NCBI RefSeq assembly: GCF_008042045.1
Contig: NZ_RDBP01000012.1
Span: 2,723,919 to 2,759,840 of the forward strand
Length of the DNA stretch: 35,922 nucleotides
Direction: 5' to 3'
Source of the DNA: Streptomyces sp. T39
GTDB lineage: Bacteria; Actinomycetota; Actinomycetes; Streptomycetales; Streptomycetaceae
Positions 1 through 6,936 of this stretch are shown here, piece by piece. Position numbers and translations under genes: made by a program. Numbering within the stretch: position 1 is the first letter of the stretch; each line of letters opens with the position of its first letter. The notes under the pieces are model-generated. The model was not told the DNA's origin. It was given only the letters and a program-made list of their open reading frames with translations, and made no database searches.

Positions 1-195
1 GCCCGCCCACAGCGCGAAGTTGGTCCCGGCGACCCCGTCCGGGCCCACCCGGTACCGGGCGCCCAGGGGCGTCGGGGCGCCCGGCCACACCGGCCGTGCC
101 GGGGCGCCCGCCGGGCGCCCCCGCGGCGCGGCCGCCCCCGCGAGGGCGTCGCGCACCCCTTCGTCCACCGTCTCCTGCTCGGCTGCGCTCGACAC
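1..195 (-). CDS. glgX: Glycogen debranching enzyme GlgX, N-terminal fragment
   Basis: Only the first 65 codons are inside the window and the frame stays open to base 1. The minus strand reads from a GTG at 195 with GGAGG seven bases upstream. The product contains VWPGAPTPLGARYRVG followed by GTNFALWAG, the typical beginning of the N-terminal CBM48-like domain of GlgX/TreX debranching enzymes of GH13, which hydrolyse alpha-1,6 branches of glycogen in the cytoplasm. An Ala/Pro/Arg-rich stretch of about 35 residues precedes this domain. The gene is divergent from the L,D-transpeptidase gene starting at 371. The family call rests on a short but characteristic motif; the catalytic domain lies outside the window. 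Confidence 0.82.
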   Translation of the reverse strand, partial: MSSAAEQETVDEGVRDALAGAAAPRGRPAGAPARPVWPGAPTPLGARYRVGPDGVAGTNFALWAG

Positions 196-370
196 CTGTC
201 GGCCTCCCGCGGCTCGTCGCCCCCGGCCCGATGGCGGGGCACGGACGGGGGCGGACGGCGTCCCGGCCGTTCGCCCCTCGTCTCTCCTCCCGTCATTTCT
301 TCCCGCGCGGCCCCCGTCCCAACATCGCGCCCCCACGTTGCCCGGGGAGGGGGCCCGTCGTTGGGCCTGT
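196..370. promoter_or_regulatory. Divergent intergenic region between glgX and the first L,D-transpeptidase gene
   Basis: These 175 bases separate two divergent starts and must carry promoters for both. The sequence is very GC-rich with C runs, and I see no convincing -35/-10 pair. A purine run GGGAGGGGG near 344-352 lies about 18 bases before the GTG at 371, rather far for a ribosome binding site. Confidence 0.4.
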
Positions 371-1597
371 GTGAGACATGGACTGAAGCGGGCAGGGCGG
401 CGGGCGGGGCTCGCACTGGCAGGGGCAGGGCTGATCGCGGGGCTTGCCGCGTGCACCGGGGCGGGGACCGGCGGCGAGGGGAAGGCGCGCTCGCCCGAGG
501 AGACCATCCAGGTGACGCCGCGGGACGGCGCGAAGGACGTCGGCCCGGACGGGCCCCTCGCCGTCCGGCTGACCGGCGGCCGGCTGGAACGGGTGGAGGT
601 GACCCGGGTCGAGGCGGCGGGGAGCGCCGAGGTGCCGGGCCGCATCTCCGGCGACGGGCTGCGCTGGGCGCCGGAGGAAGGGACCCGGCTGGGGCTCGCG
701 GCCAAGTACAGCGTCGACGTGGTCGCGCTCGACGGGCAGGGCCGCCGCACCGCCCGGCACACGACGTTCACCACCGCCGTCCCCGAGCGCCGCTTCATCG
801 GCTACTTCAAGCCGGAGAACCGTTCGACCGTCGGCACCGGCATGATCGTCTCCTTCTCCTTCAACCGGGCGATCGAGAACCGGGCGGCCGTCGAACGGGC
901 GATCCGGGTGACCTCCGATCCGCCGGTGGAGGTCGCCGGCCACTGGTTCGGCGCCGAACGGCTGGACTTCCGGCCCCGCGCCTACTGGAAGCCGGGCACC
1001 CGGGTGACGGTCGACATGCGGCTGCGGGACGTGGCGGCGGCGCCCGGGTCCTTCGGCATCCAGCAGAAGAAGATCACGTTCACGATCGGCCGCTCGCAGG
1101 TGTCCACCGTCGACGCCGAGGCGCACACCATGCGGGTGGTGCGCGACGGCGCGCTGCTGGCGACGGTCCCCATCACCGCCGGTGCCCCGAAGACCACCAC
1201 GTACAACGGGAAGATGGTGGTCACCGAGATGTACGACGTGACCAGGATGAACGGCGCGACGGTCGGTTTCACCACGAAGGACGGCCGGGGCGAGTACGAC
1301 ATCAAGGACGTCCCGCACGCGATCCGGCTGACCACGTCGGGCACCTTCCTGCACGGCAACTACTGGGCGGACCCGCAGACCTTCGGCAGCGACAACGTCT
1401 CCCACGGCTGTGTCGGGCTGCGGGACGACAAGGGCGGCAGCAGCGAGTCCCCGGCCGGCTGGTTCTTCGACCGGACCCTCGTCGGCGATGTCGTCGAGGT
1501 GGTCAACTCCAAGGACCGGACGGTCGCGCCGGACAACGGTCTGGGCGGCTGGAACCTCGACTGGCGGAGCTGGAAGGCGGGTTCGGCGCTGGGCTGA
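371..1597 (+). CDS. Lipoprotein L,D-transpeptidase (Ig-like domains plus YkuD domain), first paralogue
   Basis: The 408-residue product would form 3-3 (meso-DAP to meso-DAP) peptidoglycan cross-links outside the cell. The GTG at 371 was chosen because it gives a compact lipoprotein signal: basic RHGLKRAGRR, a hydrophobic stretch and lipobox LAAC with Cys28. Two Ig-like regions follow (about 40-250, including HWFGAERLDFRP), then the YkuD catalytic domain starting near GRSQVSTVDAEAHTM. The active-site motif HGNYW...SHGCVGLR is intact, with His345 and Cys347. The C-terminal Trp-rich tail (GGWNLDWRSWKAG) is shared with the next gene, a clear paralogue in the same orientation. A 12-bp hairpin follows the stop, so the pair is probably not one transcript. 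The frame stays open upstream to base 20, but that part is Pro/Arg-rich and lacks a good start. Confidence 0.9.
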   Translation: MRHGLKRAGRRAGLALAGAGLIAGLAACTGAGTGGEGKARSPEETIQVTPRDGAKDVGPDGPLAVRLTGGRLERVEVTRVEAAGSAEVPGRISGDGLRWAPEEGTRLGLAAKYSVDVVALDGQGRRTARHTTFTTAVPERRFIGYFKPENRSTVGTGMIVSFSFNRAIENRAAVERAIRVTSDPPVEVAGHWFGAERLDFRPRAYWKPGTRVTVDMRLRDVAAAPGSFGIQQKKITFTIGRSQVSTVDAEAHTMRVVRDGALLATVPITAGAPKTTTYNGKMVVTEMYDVTRMNGATVGFTTKDGRGEYDIKDVPHAIRLTTSGTFLHGNYWADPQTFGSDNVSHGCVGLRDDKGGSSESPAGWFFDRTLVGDVVEVVNSKDRTVAPDNGLGGWNLDWRSWKAGSALG

Positions 1598-1604
1598 CCC
1601 GTCC

Positions 1605-1632
1605 CCCGCCTCCCGGGGCACCGGGAGGCGGG
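1605..1632 (+). terminator. Hairpin terminator after the first L,D-transpeptidase gene
   Basis: CCCGCCTCCCGG (1605-1616) pairs perfectly with CCGGGAGGCGGG (1621-1632) across a four-base loop, eight bases after the stop codon. There is no T tract, as is usual in Streptomyces. Confidence 0.75.
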
Positions 1633-1640
1633 CGCAGACG

Positions 1641-1728
1641 CTTCCGCCCCGCTCCCCGGAGGCGTGCGCACACGCTTCCGCCCCGCTCCCCGGGCGCGGG
1701 CACGCACTCCTTCCGCCCCGCTCCCCGG
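1641..1728. repeat. Three tandem copies of a 34-35 bp C-rich unit
   Basis: The 19-base word CTTCCGCCCCGCTCCCCGG occurs at 1641, 1675 and 1710, with diverged spacers (GAGGCGTGCGCACACG and similar) between copies. The spacing is 34 and 35 bases. It is untranslated and lies between two paralogous genes. Function unknown. Confidence 0.8.
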
Positions 1729-1938
1729 GGGCGGGCGCCTACGGGCTCCGGCCCGCGCCGCCACCACCCTCATCAGCGGTTTCACCGTCCGTCCCGGCGG
1801 AGAAGTTGGGACGGAACGGTGACATCCGAGGGGACTTCTCATGACGTGCGGTGTGATTTTCTGATCCCTGTGCGTGCGTGAGGCGCGCGGGGGTGCGGGC
1901 CGTGGCGTTGCCAGGCCGTGCGAGGGGAGACGACAACG

Positions 1939-3183
1939 GTGAACGGGCAGCCGATTTCGGGGGCATCGGTTCGGGCCGGACGCAGGCGCGGGGGCGCCAG
2001 GCTGTCCGCGCTGGCGCTGGGGGCGCTGCTGGTGCTGACGGCCTGTGGGGGCGGGGACGACGCCAAGGACGGCGCGCGGTCCGACGGCAAGGGCGGCGGG
2101 GGCGCGGTGGAGAACGCCGCCTCCCAGGCGGTGGTGGACATCGCGCCGAAGGACGGCGCCGACGCGGTCGCGACGACCGGTGCGCTGAAGGTGACCGCGA
2201 AGAAGGGCAAGCTGACCACGGTCACGGTGCAGGACGACAAGGGCACCGCGGTCGAGGGGAAGATATCCGCCGACGGCGCGAGCTGGGAGCCGCTGCACCA
2301 CCTGGCGGGCTCCACCAAGTACAAGGTCCACGCGGTGGCGAAGGACGCCGACGGCCGTGAGTCCGCGAAGGACACCACGTTCACCACGCTGGTCCCGCAG
2401 AACACCTTCATCGGCCACTACACGCCGGAGAACGGCTCGACCGTCGGTGTCGGCATGCCGGTCTCGATCAACTTCACCCGCGGGATCACCAACCCCGAGG
2501 ACGTCGAGAAGGCCATCGAGGTCACGGCCGAGCCGAGCGTGCCGGTCGAGGGCCACTGGTTCGGCAACGACCGTCTCGACTTCCGTCCGGAGAAGTACTG
2601 GGCCGCGGGCACCAAGGTGACCGTGAAGCTCAACCTCGACGGCGTCGAGGGCCGCCCGGGTGTGTACGGCAAGCAGGCCAAGACCTTCACGTTCACCATC
2701 GGCCGGTCCCAGGTCTCCACCGTGGACGCGAGCGCCCACACCATGAGCGTGGTGCGGGACGGCAAGGAGATCAAGAACGTCCCGATCACCGCGGGCGCCC
2801 CGTCGACCACCACGTACAACGGTCAGATGGTCATCAGCGAGAAGTACAAGGTGACCCGGATGAACGGCGCCACCGTCGGCTTCGGCGGCGAGTACGACAT
2901 CAAGGACGTGCCGCACGCGATGCGGCTGTCCACCTCGGGCACCTTCGTGCACGGCAACTACTGGGCCTCCGCCGGGACCTTCGGCTCGGCGAACGTCAGC
3001 CACGGCTGCATCGGCCTGCGGGACGTGCGCGGCGGCTACGACAAGGGCATGCCCTCGGCGTGGTTCTTCGACAACTCCATCATCGGCGACGTGGTGATCG
3101 TGAAGAACTCCAAGGACAAGCAGATCGCCCCCGACAACGGGCTGAACGGCTGGAACATGTCCTGGGCGGAGTGGACCGCGTAG
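1939..3183 (+). CDS. Lipoprotein L,D-transpeptidase (Ig-like domains plus YkuD domain), second paralogue
   Basis: A 414-residue paralogue of the preceding gene, expected to make 3-3 cross-links in the outer peptidoglycan. The GTG at 1939 has GGGGAG (1924-1929) nine bases upstream; an in-frame GTG at 1918 would place that site inside the gene. The signal ends in lipobox LTAC (Cys36). A Gly/Asp/Lys-rich linker, two Ig-like modules (HWFGNDRLDFRPEKYW) and the YkuD domain (GRSQVSTVDASAHTM, HGNYW, SHGCIGLR with Cys357) follow in the same order as the first copy. Divergence is greatest in the linker and first Ig domain, while the catalytic block is almost unchanged. A strong hairpin closes the gene. 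Confidence 0.93.
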   Translation: MNGQPISGASVRAGRRRGGARLSALALGALLVLTACGGGDDAKDGARSDGKGGGGAVENAASQAVVDIAPKDGADAVATTGALKVTAKKGKLTTVTVQDDKGTAVEGKISADGASWEPLHHLAGSTKYKVHAVAKDADGRESAKDTTFTTLVPQNTFIGHYTPENGSTVGVGMPVSINFTRGITNPEDVEKAIEVTAEPSVPVEGHWFGNDRLDFRPEKYWAAGTKVTVKLNLDGVEGRPGVYGKQAKTFTFTIGRSQVSTVDASAHTMSVVRDGKEIKNVPITAGAPSTTTYNGQMVISEKYKVTRMNGATVGFGGEYDIKDVPHAMRLSTSGTFVHGNYWASAGTFGSANVSHGCIGLRDVRGGYDKGMPSAWFFDNSIIGDVVIVKNSKDKQIAPDNGLNGWNMSWAEWTA

Positions 3184-3200
3184 TCCGCGCACCCCGGAGG

Positions 3201-3237
3201 CGGGGCCCGGTGCTGTGAGCAACGGCACCGGGCCCCG
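3201..3237 (+). terminator. 13-bp hairpin terminator after the second L,D-transpeptidase gene
   Basis: CGGGGCCCGGTGC (3201-3213) pairs perfectly with 3225-3237 over an 11-base loop, 17 bases after the stop. It lies just upstream of the enoyl-CoA hydratase promoter, separating the two transcription units. Confidence 0.85.
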
Positions 3238-3253
3238 CGTCGTTAACGACAGC

Positions 3254-3259
3254 TAACCT
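3254..3259 (+). promoter_or_regulatory. Candidate -10 box for a leaderless enoyl-CoA hydratase mRNA
   Basis: TAACCT ends six bases before the ATG at 3266 and no purine-rich ribosome binding site is present in between. This spacing puts the transcription start at or next to the A of the start codon. No matching -35 is evident, because that position falls in the preceding terminator stem. Confidence 0.5.
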
Positions 3260-3265
3260 CGGGCC

Positions 3266-4033
3266 ATGACTGTTTCCCTCGAAGTCTCCGAAGGCGTCGG
3301 CACCATCCGCCTGGACCGGCCCCCGATGAACGCCCTGGACATCGCCGTCCAGGACCGCCTCCGCGAACTCGCCGAGGAGGCGACCCGGCGCGACGACGTG
3401 CGGGCCGTGATCCTCTACGGCGGCGAGAAGGTGTTCGCGGCGGGCGCGGACATCAAGGAGATGCAGAACATGGACCACACGGCGATGGTCGTGCGCTCCC
3501 GCGGTCTCCAGGAGTCCTTCACCGCCGTCGCCCGCATCCCGAAGCCCGTGGTGGCCGCCGTGACCGGATATGCGCTCGGCGGCGGCTGCGAGCTCGCGCT
3601 CTGCGCCGACTACCGGATCGTCGCCGAGGACGCGAAGCTGGGTCAGCCGGAGATCCTCCTCGGCCTCATCCCGGGCGCCGGCGGCACCCAGCGCCTCTCC
3701 CGGCTGATCGGCCCCTCGCGCGCCAAGGACCTGATCTTCACGGGCCGGATGGTCACGGCGGACGAGGCGCTGGCGCTGGGGCTCGCCGACCGCGTCGTGC
3801 CCGCCGCCGAGGTCTACGAGCAGGCGCGCGCGTGGGCCGGGAAGCTGGCCAAGGGCCCCGCGCTGGCGCTGCGGGCCGCGAAGGAGTCGGTGGACGCGGG
3901 TCTGGAGACCGACATCGAGACCGGACTCGCGATCGAACGGAACTGGTTCGCGGGCCTGTTCGCCACGGAGGACCGCGAGCGCGGCATGCGCAGCTTCGTG
4001 GAGGAGGGCCCGGGGAAGGCCAAGTTCGTCTGA
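3266..4033 (+). CDS. Enoyl-CoA hydratase/isomerase (crotonase family)
   Basis: The 255-residue protein has the full crotonase fold length. It would add water to trans-2-enoyl-CoA, or act on a related acyl-CoA, in the cytoplasm. Visible signatures are the CoA/oxyanion segment FAAGADIKEM (about 57-66), GYALGGGCELALCAD with Glu109, and GQPEILLGLIPGAGGTQRL with Glu129. The two catalytic glutamates are twenty residues apart, as in classical hydratases, so hydratase activity is more likely than dehalogenase or pure isomerase activity. The C-terminal helix (ERGMRSFVEEGPGKAKF) is typical. It stands alone between a terminator and the next gene, so its pathway cannot be read from context; fatty-acid beta-oxidation is the default inference. 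Confidence 0.93.
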   Translation: MTVSLEVSEGVGTIRLDRPPMNALDIAVQDRLRELAEEATRRDDVRAVILYGGEKVFAAGADIKEMQNMDHTAMVVRSRGLQESFTAVARIPKPVVAAVTGYALGGGCELALCADYRIVAEDAKLGQPEILLGLIPGAGGTQRLSRLIGPSRAKDLIFTGRMVTADEALALGLADRVVPAAEVYEQARAWAGKLAKGPALALRAAKESVDAGLETDIETGLAIERNWFAGLFATEDRERGMRSFVEEGPGKAKFV

Positions 4034-4298
4034 GATGCGCGGAGTCGGCGCCGCCGACACGCGCGCGTCAATCGCGTGCGTGCCGGCGGCGTGACCCGTC
4101 GGGGTGGGTGCGTCCCGCGGCGGCGCGAGCGCCGTCCAAGGGGTCGGCGGCGGTACGCCACTCCAGGTCGGACGGGGTGTCGGTGCCAGAATGCGGCCAT
4201 TGGCATATGCCTCACGACCCTCCCGGAATGAGGCATTCCAGGGGCTCTATTCCGCCGGATCGCCCACGGCGGTCCGTCTTTGCGGCCATCATGGAGGC

Positions 4299-4802
4299 AT
4301 GGCGGGCCTGGAGGGTGCGGGACCACCGCGGCAGCGCGCAGGCGCGACCGCCGCTCGGTGGATTCCGGCCGTGGACGACGAACAGGCGCTCAAAGCGCTG
4401 GAGTTGTACGGCAATCCGACGGAGGGTGAGGTACTGCTGCCGTCCCGCCCCGAGTCGGCGGGTGTCGCGCGACGGCTCACCCAGTGCGTGGTGCTGCGGC
4501 AGTGGGCGCTGCCCGCCCCGACGTGCGAACACGCCGTCCTGCTCGTCTCCGAACTGGTGGGCAACGCGGTCCGTCACACCGGTGCCCGGGTCTTCGGGCT
4601 GCGCATGGTGCGCCGCCGCGGCTGGATCCGGGTCGAGGTGCGCGACCCGTCCCGCGGGCTGCCCTGTCTGATGCCGGTGCAGGAGATGGACGTCAGCGGC
4701 CGGGGGCTCTTCCTCGTCGACACGCTCTCCGACCGGTGGGGCGTCGACCTGCTGCCGCGCGGCAAGACCACCTGGTTCGAGATGCGCACGGCCGACCGCT
4801 GA
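4299..4802 (+). CDS. RsbW-like ATP-binding regulatory protein (HATPase_c)
   Basis: A small single-domain GHKL ATPase of the anti-sigma/serine kinase type that is very numerous in Streptomyces. The N box is in SELVGNAVRHTGA, the G1 region in VEVRDPSRGLP and the G2 region in GRGLFLVDTLSDRWGV, followed by TTWFEM. Such proteins bind sigma factors or anti-anti-sigma partners and may phosphorylate the latter. No partner gene is next to it. The start is uncertain: ATG 4299 (167 residues) has GGAGG only one base upstream, while GTG 4371 (143 residues) has GGTGGA at a normal eight-base distance and still includes the whole domain. The frame is open further upstream to 4104, without domain content. Confidence 0.82.
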   Translation: MAGLEGAGPPRQRAGATAARWIPAVDDEQALKALELYGNPTEGEVLLPSRPESAGVARRLTQCVVLRQWALPAPTCEHAVLLVSELVGNAVRHTGARVFGLRMVRRRGWIRVEVRDPSRGLPCLMPVQEMDVSGRGLFLVDTLSDRWGVDLLPRGKTTWFEMRTADR

Positions 4803-4837
4803 CCCTCGACCGCCCGCCGTCCCGGGGTGCCCCGATG

Positions 4838-4886
4838 CACAGAAGCCCCCGGGCGCCGGGGTGGAGGCGCGATGGGGGCTTCTGTG
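4838..4886 (+). terminator. Terminator hairpin after the ATP-binding protein
   Basis: CACAGAAGCCCCC (4838-4850) pairs perfectly with GGGGGCTTCTGTG (4874-4886). The 23-base loop is G-rich. It lies 36 bases past the stop. Confidence 0.75.
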
Positions 4887-5037
4887 GGGAGCGCCGTGGA
4901 CGGGGGGGTGTATCCACGGCGGCTGTCGACGACCTGGCCCGGGTCAATGGGGGTCGTGTCATCGACTATGGCATACGGACTCCGTACCTCCAAAAGTCCT
5001 TAACGGGACAAAGGGTCACAATCGCCATATTAGCCAA

Positions 5038-5109
5038 GTGAATCTTAGGTGCAATGGGCCACTGGCCTGGCAATCCATGCATAACTATGGCGATAGTCGG
5101 GTGAATCTT
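5038..5109. repeat. Direct repeat GTGAATCTT, two copies 63 bp apart
   Basis: The nonamer is at 5038-5046 and 5101-5109. The 63-base separation equals six helical turns, compatible with one protein binding both copies on the same DNA face. The last copy runs into TTTAAT (5108-5113), which could be a -10 element. Confidence 0.45.
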
Positions 5110-5231
5110 TAATGAACCTTCATGCGTTTCTCATGGCGCCAGAGCCCGGTGGCGTCAACCGCGGGCGCGAATCGCCCGCTCCCGGGTGACGTTGCGGGGC
5201 GCACCGCCGCGCTCGCGCAAGGGTGATCTTC

Positions 5232-5873
5232 ATGATCACCTCGCTTCTGCGGCGCCGGGCCGCCGTCCTCGTGCTGTCCCTCTCCGCGCTGCTCGCCCCC
5301 GCCGCCGCCTCCGCCTCGCCGGGCGCGGCACCCGCGCCCGCCGCGGCCGCCCCCTCGGCCGCGGCCGCCCCCTCGGCCGCGGCCGCCGCCGCGTGCCCCG
5401 TCGTCACCGACCGCCTCCACGCGGCCGCCGACCGGCGCGTGGACGTCGAGCGGATCACCCCCGAGCCGGCCTACCGCAGCACCTGCGGCCAGCTCTACCG
5501 TGCGGACGGCCGAGGCCCGGAGATCGTCTTCGAGCAGGGCTTCCATCCCAAGGCGCCGCTCGACGGCCAGTACGACATCGAGAAGTACGTCCTGGTCAAC
5601 CAGCCGTCCCCGTTCGTCTCCACCACCTACGACCACGACCTGTACAAGCAGTGGAAGAGCGCCTGGAACTACTACATCGACGCCCCCGGCGGCGTGGACG
5701 TGAACCGGACCATCGGCGACACCCACAAGTGGGCCGACCAGGTCGAGGTCGCCTTCCCCGGCGGCATCGCGCGCGAGTTCATCGTCGGCGTCTGCCCGGT
5801 CGACAAGCAGACCAAGCGGGAGATCATGGCCGAGTGCGTGGACAACCCGCACTACGAGCCCTGGCGCGGCTGA
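5232..5873 (+). CDS. Secreted ScARP/Scabin-like mono-ADP-ribosyltransferase
   Basis: A 213-residue exported protein. ATG 5232 has AAGGG six to eight bases upstream and starts a signal peptide (LLRRRAAVLVLSLSALLAPAAASA). An Ala/Pro/Ser low-complexity segment encoded by an 18-bp tandem repeat follows, then the catalytic domain. The R-S-E class ADP-ribosyltransferase triad is visible: Arg90 in LYRADG, the STT motif Ser130-Thr132 in SPFVSTTYDHDLY, and the Q-x-E motif Gln170-Val-Glu172 in WADQVEVAF. Gln two residues before the catalytic Glu is the pattern of guanine-specific pierisin-like enzymes such as S. coelicolor ScARP and S. scabies Scabin (from memory), not the E-x-E of arginine-specific toxins. 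Three cysteines (CPVV, STCGQ, VGVCPV) plus one near the end could form disulfides. NAD-dependent modification of guanosine or DNA is the inferred reaction. Confidence 0.87.
   Translation: MITSLLRRRAAVLVLSLSALLAPAAASASPGAAPAPAAAAPSAAAAPSAAAAAACPVVTDRLHAAADRRVDVERITPEPAYRSTCGQLYRADGRGPEIVFEQGFHPKAPLDGQYDIEKYVLVNQPSPFVSTTYDHDLYKQWKSAWNYYIDAPGGVDVNRTIGDTHKWADQVEVAFPGGIAREFIVGVCPVDKQTKREIMAECVDNPHYEPWRG
5335..5394 (+). repeat. 18-bp tandem repeat encoding the Ala/Ser linker
   Basis: The unit GGCCGCGGCCGCCCCCTC is repeated about two and a half times inside the ADP-ribosyltransferase gene and encodes repeated APSAAA. It links the signal peptide to the catalytic domain, is probably flexible, and may vary in copy number. 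Confidence 0.65.
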
Positions 5874-6540
5874 ACCCCGGCCCGGCCGGCCCGTCGGCCG
5901 GTCGGCCCGCCCTGAGCAGGACCTCCGACCCCACGGGGCGGAAACCCGCCGTCCGGAACGCCCGCACGCTGCGGGCGTTCCCCGGCGCCTGCTGCGACCA
6001 GAGCACGGGCGCCGGCACCAGATGACGCGCCGCCCGGGCCAGCAGCGGCCCCAGACCCCGGCCCCGGGCCTCCTCGTCGACCTCCACCGCGACCTCCCAC
6101 CGGCCGGCGAGCCCGCGTCCCAGCACCAGGACCCCGCCCTCGGCCGCCCACACGCGGACCTCGTCCCGCCGCTTCAGCGCGGACACCACCCGCGGGTGGG
6201 CGCGGTCCCCGATCTGGCGCAGCGGCAGCGGCGGCTCCCCGGGCAGCGCGTCCGCCACCGTGAGCAGGTCGATCGTGTCCGTCACCCGCCCGGTCCGTGC
6301 CATCAGGGCGCACAGGAAGCCGGGGTTCATCGCCGCGGCCAGCGGGTCCGCCGCCGTCGCCGCCAGCTCCCGGCGCACCCAGTCGGGGTCCTCGTCGGTG
6401 AAGACCACCGAGTGCGCCGTGAACGCCACCACTCCCGCGTCCCGCGGCGACGGCTGCCCGACGACCGTCACACCGCCGTCGGACGGCGGGAAGACCCCCC
6501 GCCCCGCCGCGTCCAGGACCGCCGCCAGTTCCCCGCCCAT
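5824..6540 (-). CDS. GNAT-family N-acetyltransferase
   Basis: The 238-residue protein has the acetyl-CoA-binding motif A in its C-terminal half (VEVDEEARGRGLGPLLARAARHL, with RGRGLG as the pyrophosphate loop), then the motif B region (NARSVRAFRTAGFRPVGSEVLL). The N-terminal 100 residues do not resemble a second GNAT repeat clearly. Start ATG 6540 follows GGGGAGG on the minus strand by six to seven bases; GTG 6543 is an alternative. The substrate is unknown. The last 17 codons (PADG...CPRTRP) run antisense through the end of the ADP-ribosyltransferase gene, a tail-to-tail overlap of 50 bp with no room for a separating terminator. Confidence 0.8.
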   Translation of the reverse strand: MGGELAAVLDAAGRGVFPPSDGGVTVVGQPSPRDAGVVAFTAHSVVFTDEDPDWVRRELAATAADPLAAAMNPGFLCALMARTGRVTDTIDLLTVADALPGEPPLPLRQIGDRAHPRVVSALKRRDEVRVWAAEGGVLVLGRGLAGRWEVAVEVDEEARGRGLGPLLARAARHLVPAPVLWSQQAPGNARSVRAFRTAGFRPVGSEVLLRAGRPADGPAGPGFSRARARSAGCPRTRP

Positions 6541-6603
6541 CACATGCCTCCCCGCCTCCGGTGCCGGCCGTACCGGCCTGCTCTCCATGATCGGCCCCTG
6601 GGC

Positions 6604-6609
6604 CGATAA
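6604..6609 (+). promoter_or_regulatory. Candidate -10 box for the EF-hand gene
   Basis: GATAAT lies 41 bases upstream of the GTG at 6650, in the short divergent gap between the GNAT and EF-hand genes. A clear -35 is not visible. Confidence 0.4.
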
Positions 6610-6649
6610 TCTGGCCCCGTCAGTTATGCACCAAGAAGGGGTGGACCCG

Positions 6650-6865
6650 GTGGCGGACATCGAGGCAGCACGCAAGGCGTTCGACCGTTACGACGCGGAC
6701 GGCGACGGCTTCATCACGGCGGCCGAGTACAAGACGGCGATGGCCCAGATGGGCGACTGGAACGTCACGGAGTCCGTGGCCGAGGCCGTGATCGCCGCAC
6801 GCGACACCGACAAGGACAAGCTCCTGTCGTTCGACGAGTTCTGGGCCCACCTGAACAAGGCCTGA
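6650..6865 (+). CDS. Small two-EF-hand calcium-binding protein
   Basis: A 71-residue cytoplasmic protein. GTG 6650 is preferred because AAGAAGGGG (6633-6641) lies eight bases upstream; ATG 6626 or GTG 6641 would add eight or three residues. EF-hand 1 has a canonical loop DADGDGFITAAE beginning at Asp15. EF-hand 2 has DTDKDKLLSFDE, with Lys at the loop position where Gly is usual, so the second site may be weaker. The length corresponds to half a calmodulin, i.e. one paired EF lobe. Such proteins are common calcium sensors or buffers in Streptomyces. It is convergent with an RTX-type calcium-binding protein, separated by one shared hairpin. Confidence 0.9.
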   Translation: MADIEAARKAFDRYDADGDGFITAAEYKTAMAQMGDWNVTESVAEAVIAARDTDKDKLLSFDEFWAHLNKA

Positions 6866-6870
6866 CGGTG

Positions 6871-6919
6871 CGGACGGCGGCGGCCCCGGCGGAGAATCCG
6901 CCGGGGCCGCCGCCGTCCG
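6871..6919. terminator. Perfect 23-bp bidirectional terminator
   Basis: Bases 6871-6893 are the exact reverse complement of 6897-6919, with the three-base loop GAA. It starts five bases after the EF-hand stop codon and ends 17 bases from the RTX gene stop, so it serves both convergent genes. Confidence 0.93.
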
Positions 6920-6936
6920 CCGTCGTGGAGGTGTGC

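Larger units (their letters stand above)
1598..1938. other. Intergenic region between the two L,D-transpeptidase genes
   Basis: The 341 bases hold a perfect 12-bp terminator hairpin (1605-1632), three copies of a 19-base C-rich word at 34-35 base spacing (1641-1728), and a less GC-rich stretch around 1770-1890 that presumably carries the promoter of the second gene. I see no coding potential. Confidence 0.6.
4803..5231. other. Long intergenic region upstream of the ADP-ribosyltransferase gene
   Basis: The first part holds a terminator (4838-4886). From about 4960 to 5130 the base composition drops to near half A+T, very unlike the surroundings. This part contains two copies of GTGAATCTT (5038-5046 and 5101-5109), ACTATGGC at 4965-4972 and 5084-5091, an inverted TCGCCATA at 5022-5029, and the inverted repeat ACTAT-GGCG-ATAGT at 5084-5097. 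A regulated promoter is the likely content. No credible coding frame is present. Confidence 0.6.

Noticed and set aside
20..370. N-terminal extension of the first L,D-transpeptidase frame
   Set aside because: Pro/Arg/Ala-rich, overlaps the glgX start on the other strand, and would bury the lipoprotein signal; GTG 371 gives a proper signal peptide.
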